This document shows positions 1 to 6,393 of a DNA stretch of 16,653 bases, one piece after another. Position 1 is the first letter of the stretch; each line of letters opens with the position of its first letter. A program made the position numbers and the translations under genes. The stretch is from CAYFLR01 sp964343805. GTDB lineage: Bacteria > Bdellovibrionota_B > Oligoflexia > CAYFLR01. The stretch spans positions 1 to 16,653 of the forward strand of contig CAYFLR010000090.1 in assembly GCA_964343805.1 (NCBI GenBank), in the 5' to 3' direction. Below the pieces are notes generated by a model. It saw only the letters and a program-made list of their open reading frames with translations. It was not told the DNA's origin and did not search any database.

Positions 1-108
1 AAAAAGACCGAGCAGGAAAAAGCACGGAAAAGCAAAAAGACCGAGCAGGAAAAAGCACGGAAAAGCAAAAAGACCGAGCAGGAAAAAGTACGGAAAAGAA
101 AAAAGACC
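1..108. repeat. 33-bp tandem repeat, three copies plus a partial fourth
   Basis: Copies lie at 1-33, 34-66 and 67-99, with a fourth partial copy at 100-108. Copies one and two are identical. Copy three differs at two positions (C to T at 89 and C to A at 99). The array runs off the left edge, so the full copy number is unknown. Near-identity between copies suggests recent expansion by slippage or recombination. Confidence 0.95.
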
Positions 109-147
109 AAAAATAAAAAGCTTAAACTAATAAAAAGCTTAAACTAA
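1..147 (+). CDS. 3' end of a gene with a Lys-rich 11-residue repeat tail (partial, frame uncertain)
   Basis: The window probably opens inside a gene that starts to the left. The 33-bp repeat is a multiple of three, so it keeps one reading frame. Frame 1 reads as the repeat KKTEQEKARKS twice, then a diverged KKTEQEKVRKR, then a Lys-rich end and TAA at 145-147. This is a highly charged, probably helical or disordered tail that loosely resembles 11-residue LEA-like or coiled-coil repeats. The other two forward frames are also open through the repeat. Frame 3 (repeat KDRAGKSTEKQ, stop at 114-116) has slightly more AT-rich third positions and makes the C-to-T change in copy three silent. Frame 2 (repeat KRPSRKKHGKA) stops at 128-130. 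The true frame and protein family cannot be settled without upstream sequence, and a non-coding repeat remains possible. Confidence 0.3.
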   Translation, partial: KKTEQEKARKSKKTEQEKARKSKKTEQEKVRKRKKTKNKKLKLIKSLN

Positions 148-172
148 TAAAAAACTTAAACTAATAAAAAAC
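114..172. repeat. 17-bp AT-rich tandem repeat, three copies plus a partial fourth
   Basis: The unit TAAAAAGCTTAAACTAA occurs at 114-130 and 131-147, and with G to A at 148-164, followed by a partial copy at 165-172. The unit is not a multiple of three and carries stop codons, so it ends all three frames of the preceding 33-bp array. The TAA of the frame-1 reading (145-147) falls inside the second copy. It directly abuts the 33-bp array, making two unrelated tandem repeats in a row. Confidence 0.9.
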
Positions 173-191
173 AAGGTATGAGTGTACAGAG

Positions 192-444
192 ATAAAGGGG
201 TAGGGATGCAGGGTTAGGGTCGTTTATTACATTATACTAGTTTACAGTCCTTTGCTGAAAAACATAGGCCATGAGTGAACAGTGTTTGAGTGACTAGACC
301 AGCCACGCCGAAGGCGATTGGCGTCGGGATAGGAGCGAGTTTTGTTGGGGGCGCCAAGCCACGGCCTATGATGGAAGCTAGGGACTGTTGACGAGTATAA
401 TTTAGAATAGACGCCCCTAACCCTGTGCACCCTTACCCCTCTAT
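192..444. repeat. 253-bp element with long imperfect inverted-repeat arms
   Basis: The left arm (192-272) and the reverse complement of the right arm (361-444) align over about 80 positions at roughly three-quarters identity. Shared blocks are GGGGTA, AGGGTTAGGG, ATTATACT, ACAGTCC and CATAGGCC. The central loop (273-360) is GC-richer than its surroundings and holds its own hairpin. The element occupies most of the space between the left-edge gene and the ABC-F gene. A 62-codon open frame on the minus strand (242-430) lies across both arms and looks like a by-product of the repeat rather than a gene. Candidates are a MITE-like or other dispersed element, or a structured RNA. No clear target-site duplication is visible, and the arms do not follow the integron attC core-site order. 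Confidence 0.75.
302..322. other. GC-rich hairpin in the centre of the inverted-repeat element
   Basis: GCCA (302-305) pairs with TGGC (319-322), and CGCC (306-309) pairs with GGCG (313-316). The loop is GAA and there is a two-base bulge (AT, 317-318). The hairpin sits in the loop between the two long arms, so either strand's transcript could fold as a long stem capped by this compact stem. Confidence 0.6.
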
Positions 445-507
445 TTTTATATATCTTACCCTGGTTTGTGTATTGTAAAAATGAATTCAGCAGGGTATGT
501 TATCTAA

Positions 508-2355
508 ATGATACAGGTTGTGAATCTCTCAAAAACATATGGCACTCAGGTCCTTTTTGATCAAATCAATTTTCAAGTGGGTCCCGAAGAAAGATTGGGA
601 ATTCTAGGTCGTAACGGCTACGGAAAAACCACTCTCTTTCGTTTAATTCTGGGACAAGAACATCCTGATGATGGGGAAATTTTGATTCCCAAGCACTACC
701 GAATATCTCATCTAGACCAGCATATCGAATTCTCTAAGCCTACGGTATTAGAAGAAGCTTGTTTAGGATTACCGGCTGAACAAAAGGATCATCAATTTCA
801 GGTAGAGAAGGTCTTGATGGGGTTAGGGCTGGATGAGGAAATGTTCTCACAGTCTCCACTGAAGCTTTCGGGTGGTTATCAAATTAGATTAAACTTAGCT
901 AAAGTTTTAGTTTCAGACCCAGATCTGCTCCTCTTGGATGAGCCTACCAACTATTTAGATATTCTCTCTCTCAGGTGGTTGGAAAGGTTTTTAATTAACT
1001 GGCCCAAAGCTGTTATGCTCATTACTCATGATCGCCAATTTATGGATCGCGTCACGACACATACCTTAGGAATCAAACGACAAAAGGTGAAAAAGATTGC
1101 TGGCAAGACCTCAAAATACATCGAACAAATTGAGATGGAAGATGAGGTTTATGAAAAAACCAGACAAAACGAAGAGGCCAAACGGAAAACAGATGAAGCT
1201 TTTATTAACCGGTTTCGAGCTAAAGCCACCAAAGCTAAAGCGGTGCAGGCACGTATTAAAGCTCTTGATAAACGAGCAGTCCTTCAGCAGTTGGAAAAAG
1301 AACGAGAGCTTATCTTTCAGTTCCCCTCCATCTCTTTTCCCGGCAAGGTTATGATGGAAGCGGAAGAGGTGGCATTTTCCTATGGCCCAGATCTACCTCA
1401 ACTTTTTAATAATCTAAAATTCACCGTTGGAAAAAAGGATCGTATAGGCGTTATCGGGCAAAACGGCAAAGGAAAATCTACTCTGTTTAAACTATTGGCA
1501 GGCTTTTTAAAACCTATTGAAGGTCAAATCTCATGCAGTCCCAACACCTCTTTAGGGTACTTTGGTCAAATGAATATAGAAAGACTGAATAATGACAACA
1601 CCGTGGTGGGAGAGATCATGTCGGCTCCTGGTGAATGTACACGGGAAAGAGCTAAAGGGATCAGTGGTCTTATGATGTTTCCCGGGGAGCTGGGAGAAAA
1701 GAAGGTGGAAGTTCTCTCGGGAGGAGAGCGAAGCCGGGTGCTATTAGGGAAACTTTTAGCTCAAAATTCCAATCTATTGATGTTGGATGAGCCCTCTAAT
1801 CATTTAGATATGGAGTCCACCGAAAGTTTGATTCGAGCGATTAAAAGATATGAGGGTGCTGTTTTAATTGTAACCCATAGTGAAATGATCCTCGAAGAGG
1901 TGGCTGATCGTTTGATCGTCTTTCGACCGGATAAAGTAGAAGTTTTTAATGGCAGCTATGCTGACTTTTTGGAAAAGGGAGGCTGGGATGATCAAGATAC
2001 AAGCCTTAGCAACTCCAAAGAGGAGCGTAAACCGGCTGAAGGAAATAAAAAGCTTCAGCGAAAGCAGCGCTCGGAAATAATTATGGAGCGTTCAAAATCT
2101 TTAGGTCCTCTTAAGAAACAGATGGATACTATTGAGGCTGAAATTGTTGAACTAGAAGAACAAATTGAAAAGGATAATCAAACTCTGATTGAGGCTGCTG
2201 AGGGAATGACCGGCGAGAAAATCGCTCAACTTTCCAAAGATATTAAGATGAATCAACAGCGGGTGGACTCCCTTTTTGATCAGTTAGCGGAATTAACTGA
2301 ACAACATGATGTACTTGCAGAAGAATTTAATGAGCGCTTGAAAGAGCTGTCTTGA
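508..2355 (+). CDS. ABC-F family ATPase (ribosome-associated type, two ABC domains)
   Basis: This is a 615-residue soluble protein with two ATP-binding cassettes and no membrane segments, the ABC-F arrangement. Proteins of this family act at the ribosome, relieving stalled translation or protecting against antibiotics. Domain 1 has Walker A GRNGYGKT (34-41), signature LSGGY (120-124), Walker B LLLLDEPTN (140-148) and switch His174. Domain 2 has Walker A GQNGKGKST (317-325), signature LSGGE (403-407), Walker B LLMLDEPSN (423-431) and His457. The charged helical stretch between them (about 185-275) matches the interdomain linker that reaches the peptidyl-transferase centre in this family. A coiled-coil tail (about 515-615) recalls Uup-like members. 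The ATG at 508 is chosen because the upstream ATG at 481 meets a stop at 505-507; the ribosome site is weak. It is the first gene of an operon with hpt (19 bp gap). The exact subfamily is not determined. Confidence 0.95.
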   Translation: MIQVVNLSKTYGTQVLFDQINFQVGPEERLGILGRNGYGKTTLFRLILGQEHPDDGEILIPKHYRISHLDQHIEFSKPTVLEEACLGLPAEQKDHQFQVEKVLMGLGLDEEMFSQSPLKLSGGYQIRLNLAKVLVSDPDLLLLDEPTNYLDILSLRWLERFLINWPKAVMLITHDRQFMDRVTTHTLGIKRQKVKKIAGKTSKYIEQIEMEDEVYEKTRQNEEAKRKTDEAFINRFRAKATKAKAVQARIKALDKRAVLQQLEKERELIFQFPSISFPGKVMMEAEEVAFSYGPDLPQLFNNLKFTVGKKDRIGVIGQNGKGKSTLFKLLAGFLKPIEGQISCSPNTSLGYFGQMNIERLNNDNTVVGEIMSAPGECTRERAKGISGLMMFPGELGEKKVEVLSGGERSRVLLGKLLAQNSNLLMLDEPSNHLDMESTESLIRAIKRYEGAVLIVTHSEMILEEVADRLIVFRPDKVEVFNGSYADFLEKGGWDDQDTSLSNSKEERKPAEGNKKLQRKQRSEIIMERSKSLGPLKKQMDTIEAEIVELEEQIEKDNQTLIEAAEGMTGEKIAQLSKDIKMNQQRVDSLFDQLAELTEQHDVLAEEFNERLKELS

Positions 2356-2374
2356 GCTGCTATATTCCCTTGCC

Positions 2375-2905
2375 ATGAAAACACAACTACCAAAGCACCG
2401 TATATTGCTTACTAAATCCCAAATTGATGAAGCCATTTTGAAAATGGCAGAGCAAATCACACGAGATTATCAAGGAAAAGACCTCCTGGTGGTGGGTATC
2501 TTAAAAGGATCCTTTATTTTCACCGCGGATCTAGTGAGACAGATTGATCTTCCTCTGCAGGTTGAATTTATGGGTGTCTCCAGCTATGAAGGTGAAAAAT
2601 CTACGGGTAAAATTGTTAAAACCCATGATCTCGCCTGTGAGATAAAAGATCGACATGTGATTGTAGTAGAAGACATCATTGATACCGGTAACACTCTGGA
2701 TTATTTAATTGAGACCATGCAGGCTCGTTCTCCTGCTAGCCTGAAAGTTTGTAGTCTCCTCACTAAACCGGCTGCTCATAAAAAAAGTTATAATATTGAT
2801 TATCAAGGATTTGAAATCGAAAACCTTTTCGTTTTAGGCTATGGACTAGATTTAGACGGCCTTTACCGGAATATTCCTCACATTATTGTACTGAATGAAT
2901 CATGA
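2375..2905 (+). CDS. hpt: Hypoxanthine phosphoribosyltransferase
   Basis: This purine-salvage enzyme transfers the phosphoribosyl group of PRPP to hypoxanthine (and usually guanine) to form IMP or GMP in the cytosol. At 176 residues it has the standard bacterial length. Visible motifs are the PPi-binding loop GILKGS (41-46), the PRPP-binding motif VVEDIIDTGNT (97-107) with the catalytic acidic pair, and the conserved C-terminal stretch FVLGYGLDLDGLYRN (152-166). It lies 19 bp after the ABC-F gene and its stop overlaps the start of the carbonic anhydrase reading frame (ATGA), so the three are probably co-transcribed. No strong Shine-Dalgarno sequence precedes the ATG, which fits translational coupling. 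Confidence 0.95.
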   Translation: MKTQLPKHRILLTKSQIDEAILKMAEQITRDYQGKDLLVVGILKGSFIFTADLVRQIDLPLQVEFMGVSSYEGEKSTGKIVKTHDLACEIKDRHVIVVEDIIDTGNTLDYLIETMQARSPASLKVCSLLTKPAAHKKSYNIDYQGFEIENLFVLGYGLDLDGLYRNIPHIIVLNES

Positions 2906-3506
2906 AACCAGAAATTGCCTTAGAACGATTAAAAAACAACCATCAAAATTATCTTCACCATAAACAACGCGGGGATATCTCTTTCAATATCCACAAATCA
3001 CTGCGGCAGAGTCAAAAGCCTGCGGCCATAGTGCTGGCTTGCAGTGACTCAAGGGTGATGCCCTGTAAAATATTTGATGCTTCGGTAGGGGAGATTTTTA
3101 CTATTCAAACTGCTGGAAATGTTGTTGGAAAGGTGGCTTTAGCCAGTATCGAATATGGAATTATCCATTTGGGTATTTCTTTAATTGTGATGATGGGGCA
3201 CCAAGGTTGTGGAGCTATCAATTGCGCCTTAGCGGGTAAAGAGGCTCATGGGAAAGAGCCCTATTCGATTCAAAACTTGATGAAGCTCCTGTTGAGGCAG
3301 CTCTGCAAGAAGATAAAACCAATGATGCTGAGTTTCGTGCTGCCATGGCTGTTAAAAATAACATCTATCATCAAATTGGCCGCATCATAGAACAAAGCAA
3401 GGCAGTGCGAGAGGGCTGGAAGGCGGGGGAAATAATGATTACTCCAGCCTATTACCTGCTTGACGGGCAGATTTTGTGGTTGGACAATGCCATGATTAAT
3501 GCGTAA
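2902..3506 (+). pseudogene. Beta-carbonic anhydrase, interrupted by a one-base frameshift near 3279
   Basis: The N-terminal frame (from 2902) encodes a beta-class carbonic anhydrase, which interconverts CO2 and bicarbonate. Zinc ligands Cys47, His100 and Cys103 and the Asp49/Arg51 dyad are present in CSDSR (47-51) and GHQGCGA. After Leu126 (codon 3277-3279) homology leaves this frame, which would end at 3390 with an unrelated tail. It resumes one base back, starting GAT at 3279, with the family's C-terminal half (DEAPVEAALQED, then AEFRAAMAVKNN, then AYYLLDGQILWLDN) up to TAA at 3504-3506. Restoring one G (TTG-GAT) would give a normal 201-residue enzyme. Both halves look otherwise unspoiled, so this is either a very recent mutation or a sequencing or assembly error. 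The site is not a classical slippery heptamer. The start overlaps the hpt stop by 4 bp. Confidence 0.9.
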
Positions 3507-3520
3507 GTGTTTGTTTATAT

Positions 3521-3579
3521 TTGATATTTGACCTACCGTAAATATAACTCTTTGATTACATAGACGTTTCAATTATAAT
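3521..3579 (+). promoter_or_regulatory. Two candidate sigma70-like promoters upstream of the TPR gene
   Basis: Candidate 1 is TTGATA (3521-3526), a 16-bp spacer and TATAAC (3543-3548). Candidate 2 is TTGATT (3552-3557), a 16-bp spacer and a perfect TATAAT (3574-3579), which would start transcription near 3586, about 50 bp before the ATG at 3636. The AT-rich background raises the chance of false matches, but this gap separates the carbonic anhydrase operon from a gene of different function. Confidence 0.45.
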
Positions 3580-3606
3580 AATCTATACCGTTTAATATAT
3601 ATTTAC

Positions 3607-3635
3607 CCCCTTTAAGGGGCCAGAAAGATTTTTTT
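3607..3635 (+). promoter_or_regulatory. Small GC hairpin followed by a T-run just before the TPR gene
   Basis: CCCC (3607-3610) and GGGG (3616-3619) can pair around a TTTAA loop, and seven T residues (3629-3635) run up to the ATG at 3636. It could be a weak terminator for the upstream operon or a leader structure. The T-run begins nine bases after the stem, later than in a classical terminator. The AAGGGG it contains is too far from the ATG for an ordinary ribosome site. Confidence 0.25.
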
Positions 3636-5810
3636 ATGGCTAATCCGAATGCTCAAAAAATAGTGGAACTGGATAGCTCCTTTAGTTTTATCATGATTGC
3701 TGAAAACTCAAGTTACTTTGATTCTCTGCAAGCGGGTTTAAAAAAACTGGGTTTTAAAAATTTTATACCATTTGACTCCCCTCTAAAAGCCCTAGAATAC
3801 ATGCGTTTTAATAAAGCTAACTTTGTATTCTGTCAATATGAAAGCCGTGAGATGCAAGGCCTCGAAGTGATGGAGGAGATGTTTGGTAATCTGGAAATTG
3901 CCAAAATACCCTTTGTTATTATGTCATCTAAAGCCGGGAAAGCGGATCTGGCTTATATGGCGGAACGAGGCGCTGACTGCTTTTTAAAAATACCCGTTGA
4001 GCAAAAGCCCTTGGCGGGATTAATTAAGAGGCTTTATAGCAGGTACTCTAATAAAAATAATCCTGAGTTTATTTTTGAGCAAGTGCGGGTGGCGCTCAAC
4101 AAGAAAAAGCTGAAAGAAGCTTATCTCTATGCTCAGATTCTTTTAAAATCAAAAGACCCCAATGTGAAAGGTCGAGCTCATCTGGAAATCGGCCGTATTT
4201 TTCAAAGGCAGAATGCCATTGATGAAGCTATTAAGTCTTTTCAGCAGGCCCTTCGTCACCTGACATTTAAAGTACACCCTCATCAAGAGTTAGGGTCGCT
4301 CTATCTCCAATTGGGTTTTATGGATCAGGCGGTATGGCATTTTAATAAAGGGATTGAAATTAGCCCCAAAAACCCCTTTCGCTATCGAGTGGTGGGTGAG
4401 ATCTATATTGAACATCAGAAGTATGTGGAGTCTTTAGATCTTATTAAAAGAGGTATCCGATTTTTAGATGATGCCAGTTATCTTAATGGTGTCAAAGCAG
4501 ATGCACTCTTTTTTACTGGAGAATATGAAAAATGCCTTCCTATCTATGAAAGTATTATGAAAGTAAACCCCAATGTTTCGGTGGCCTTTTTAAATAAAGT
4601 GGCTATTGCCTTTAAACGACTCAAGAAGTATCCTAAGGCTATTCATCTGTATCGTCGGGCGATGGAGATGTACCCTGATAATGCGGAACTCTGTTTTAAT
4701 TATGCTCTCAGTTTATTTCATACCGGTAAAAAAGATGCGGCCATCAAAGCTGTGCGACAATCAATTAAAATAAAGCCTGACTTCTTAAAAGCCAAACGCT
4801 ACTTACACTTAATGAAAGATCAAAAAAGTGAAGTGGATAAAATGGTGGTTGAAACCCTTCAGTCAGCACTTTTTATAGGGAATCAGTTTTATAGAACGAT
4901 TGGTTATCAAAAAGAGTATTTAAAGCAAATTGAAAAGGTGACCACAGAGACCTCTACGGCCATGGGGCAGATTATGTCTCAATTTTTAGATACTAAAACA
5001 GCCGATAAATTTGGAGATTTTTCTGAAGAGGGAAAACTGCAGGAGATTGAAGAATATTTGAAGGAGCGGGATGCTAAACAGTGCGAAGAACTTAATCCCA
5101 TTTTCAAAGAAATGGCTCATCAGGACTTTGTACATCAAACTATTAACCATCTCTCCATGGTTCTAAAGGCTATAGAAAAGCAGTTAGCTCAAAAAGATCA
5201 AATGGCGATGGGACTTTTTAATACAATTTTGGACATTAGTTCAATTCCCACCCTGCCCTCACTTACAGAGCGCTATAATATTTATTTTGAAAACATTAAG
5301 CCAGGTAAACCCTATATTTTTTATCTGATAAACCTGGTTAAATATGTCCAACATGTGATTGACTATCTCTTCTCTCAAATTATTCATGCTGCCTACAATA
5401 TGGAATCCTTGCTCTTTAATATGATACAAAAAAAGATGAATCAATCAGAGCAAATGGCCAAACAATTAGGACAGGTGGTGGATGGAAATGAAGATAATCC
5501 TAATAAAGGCCGTCAAGTTTATGCAAAGCTCGAGTCCATTAAGAAATTAAAAGGATATCAAACGGAGGAAATTAAACAGCTGGAACAGGTTGAAAAAGTC
5601 CTTCGGCAGAACTTTCATTTACAAACCTATTTAGAACCTATGTTGAATCTATTCCGCTTTATTCATGATCAACTTTTTGACTTACAGAATGAGGTTTTTA
5701 TAGAAGTAGAAAGACGTTATGGCGCTAAAGGTAGGAATTTTTGGGAAGACCTTTTTCAATACTTTAGGCAAAAAGAGCAGGTAGCTCGTTTCAAAAAATA
5801 CCTACGATAA
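3636..5810 (+). CDS. Degenerate receiver domain plus TPR repeats (724 aa)
   Basis: Residues about 16-135 follow the CheY/receiver pattern but lack the phosphorylation chemistry. The acidic pocket is Glu23-Asn24 rather than two acids, and the phospho-acceptor Asp position is Gln67 (in VFCQYESREMQGLE). The Thr position is Ser97/98, and the conserved Lys (118, in FLKIP) is kept. Several TPR-like helical pairs follow (about 145-395), for example AIDEAIKSFQQAL and KYPKAIHLYRRAMEMYPDNA. The C-terminal 330 residues are largely helical, Gln/Lys/Glu-rich and not recognised. The protein is soluble, with no signal peptide, and probably acts as a scaffold or adaptor through protein-protein contacts rather than as a phosphorylated regulator. 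It is transcribed alone and ends 8 bp from the convergent zinc-ribbon gene. The ATG is preceded by only a weak AGAAAGA site. Confidence 0.85.
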   Translation: MANPNAQKIVELDSSFSFIMIAENSSYFDSLQAGLKKLGFKNFIPFDSPLKALEYMRFNKANFVFCQYESREMQGLEVMEEMFGNLEIAKIPFVIMSSKAGKADLAYMAERGADCFLKIPVEQKPLAGLIKRLYSRYSNKNNPEFIFEQVRVALNKKKLKEAYLYAQILLKSKDPNVKGRAHLEIGRIFQRQNAIDEAIKSFQQALRHLTFKVHPHQELGSLYLQLGFMDQAVWHFNKGIEISPKNPFRYRVVGEIYIEHQKYVESLDLIKRGIRFLDDASYLNGVKADALFFTGEYEKCLPIYESIMKVNPNVSVAFLNKVAIAFKRLKKYPKAIHLYRRAMEMYPDNAELCFNYALSLFHTGKKDAAIKAVRQSIKIKPDFLKAKRYLHLMKDQKSEVDKMVVETLQSALFIGNQFYRTIGYQKEYLKQIEKVTTETSTAMGQIMSQFLDTKTADKFGDFSEEGKLQEIEEYLKERDAKQCEELNPIFKEMAHQDFVHQTINHLSMVLKAIEKQLAQKDQMAMGLFNTILDISSIPTLPSLTERYNIYFENIKPGKPYIFYLINLVKYVQHVIDYLFSQIIHAAYNMESLLFNMIQKKMNQSEQMAKQLGQVVDGNEDNPNKGRQVYAKLESIKKLKGYQTEEIKQLEQVEKVLRQNFHLQTYLEPMLNLFRFIHDQLFDLQNEVFIEVERRYGAKGRNFWEDLFQYFRQKEQVARFKKYLR

Positions 5811-5818
5811 TTTGACCT

Positions 5819-6307
5819 TTACTCTTCTTCAGAAATGGGTATGCCAATAAATAGCCCACAATCAGGGCAGCTTTCTTGAATGGCAAAGGTCGCCGAGCAG
5901 GCGGGGCAGGTGATTTCTTCTTGGTTGTAATCAATGACAGAGGAATCGGCATCATGATCAATTTGGGTTTCTTGTTTGATTCTTGCCGACCAACTGGCAT
6001 CAATGTGCTCCATAGCTGTTTCAGCGGCCTCTTCTGGAACTAATAACTCAAAAGTGGGAACACAGGCTCGGCATTGTTCAGCGTTAATAGGTTTATAAGT
6101 ACTGGGAATTTGTACCCCAGCTAATGAGTCACTGAGCTCCTTGATAATATTAACGGGGCCAGATTGGATCACTACTAACTTTTGCCCTTCTAAATCAGAC
6201 TCTCTTTCTAATAGTTCCTCTGCGTTGACTAATGCTACATTACACTCGCTACACCTTTGAAAGCCTTCACGGTATTCATCCCTACAAGATGGGCAAATCA
6301 TATTCAT
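5819..6307 (-). CDS. Small protein with two zinc ribbons flanking a DUF2007-like core
   Basis: The ATG at 6307 is chosen because an excellent ribosome site, GGGGAGG (6317-6323), lies 9 bases upstream; a longer frame from 6358 lacks one. The product is 162 residues. An N-terminal CPSC...CSEC (Cys5, 8, 19, 22) and a C-terminal CPAC...CPDC (Cys134, 137, 147, 150) each look like a rubredoxin-type zinc knuckle. Between them, LVVIQSGPVNIIKELSDSL through FELLVPEEAAETAMEHI resembles DUF2007, a small alpha/beta fold proposed to be a GlnB-like signal transducer. A further Cys79/Cys82 pair sits inside this core. The function is not known. It follows the FecR gene on the same strand after an 86-bp gap, so it may be the last gene of that operon or have its own promoter. 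Confidence 0.8.
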   Translation of the reverse strand: MNMICPSCRDEYREGFQRCSECNVALVNAEELLERESDLEGQKLVVIQSGPVNIIKELSDSLAGVQIPSTYKPINAEQCRACVPTFELLVPEEAAETAMEHIDASWSARIKQETQIDHDADSSVIDYNQEEITCPACSATFAIQESCPDCGLFIGIPISEEE

Positions 6308-6393
6308 AACCAATTTCCTCCCCTTTAGTTTCGTAAACTCAGGGTCCATTTTAGCCAAAAAAATTATTTTCTTGTAGGAAAAAATAAAAGAAA

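Noticed and set aside
1..172. CRISPR array
   Set aside because: The repeats are directly adjacent with no spacers, and no cas genes are present.
242..430. 62-codon minus-strand open frame across the inverted-repeat element
   Set aside because: It runs through both arms and the hairpin loop, has no visible ribosome site or recognisable domain, and its composition follows from the repeat's GC-rich blocks.
192..444. Integron attC site
   Set aside because: GTTAGGG precedes CCCTAAC, the reverse of attC core-site order, the flanking consensus bases do not match, and no integrase or cassette array is present.
192..444. Retron non-coding RNA
   Set aside because: The inverted-repeat layout is suggestive, but no reverse transcriptase is encoded in the window.
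3270..3282. Programmed -1 frameshift in the carbonic anhydrase gene
   Set aside because: The site TCAAAACTTG does not form an X-XXY-YYZ slippery heptamer in the zero frame, and no downstream stem is evident; a simple deletion explains it better.
3270..3572. 100-codon minus-strand open frame
   Set aside because: It is antisense to the C-terminal half of the carbonic anhydrase, whose conserved residues are in the + strand -1 frame.
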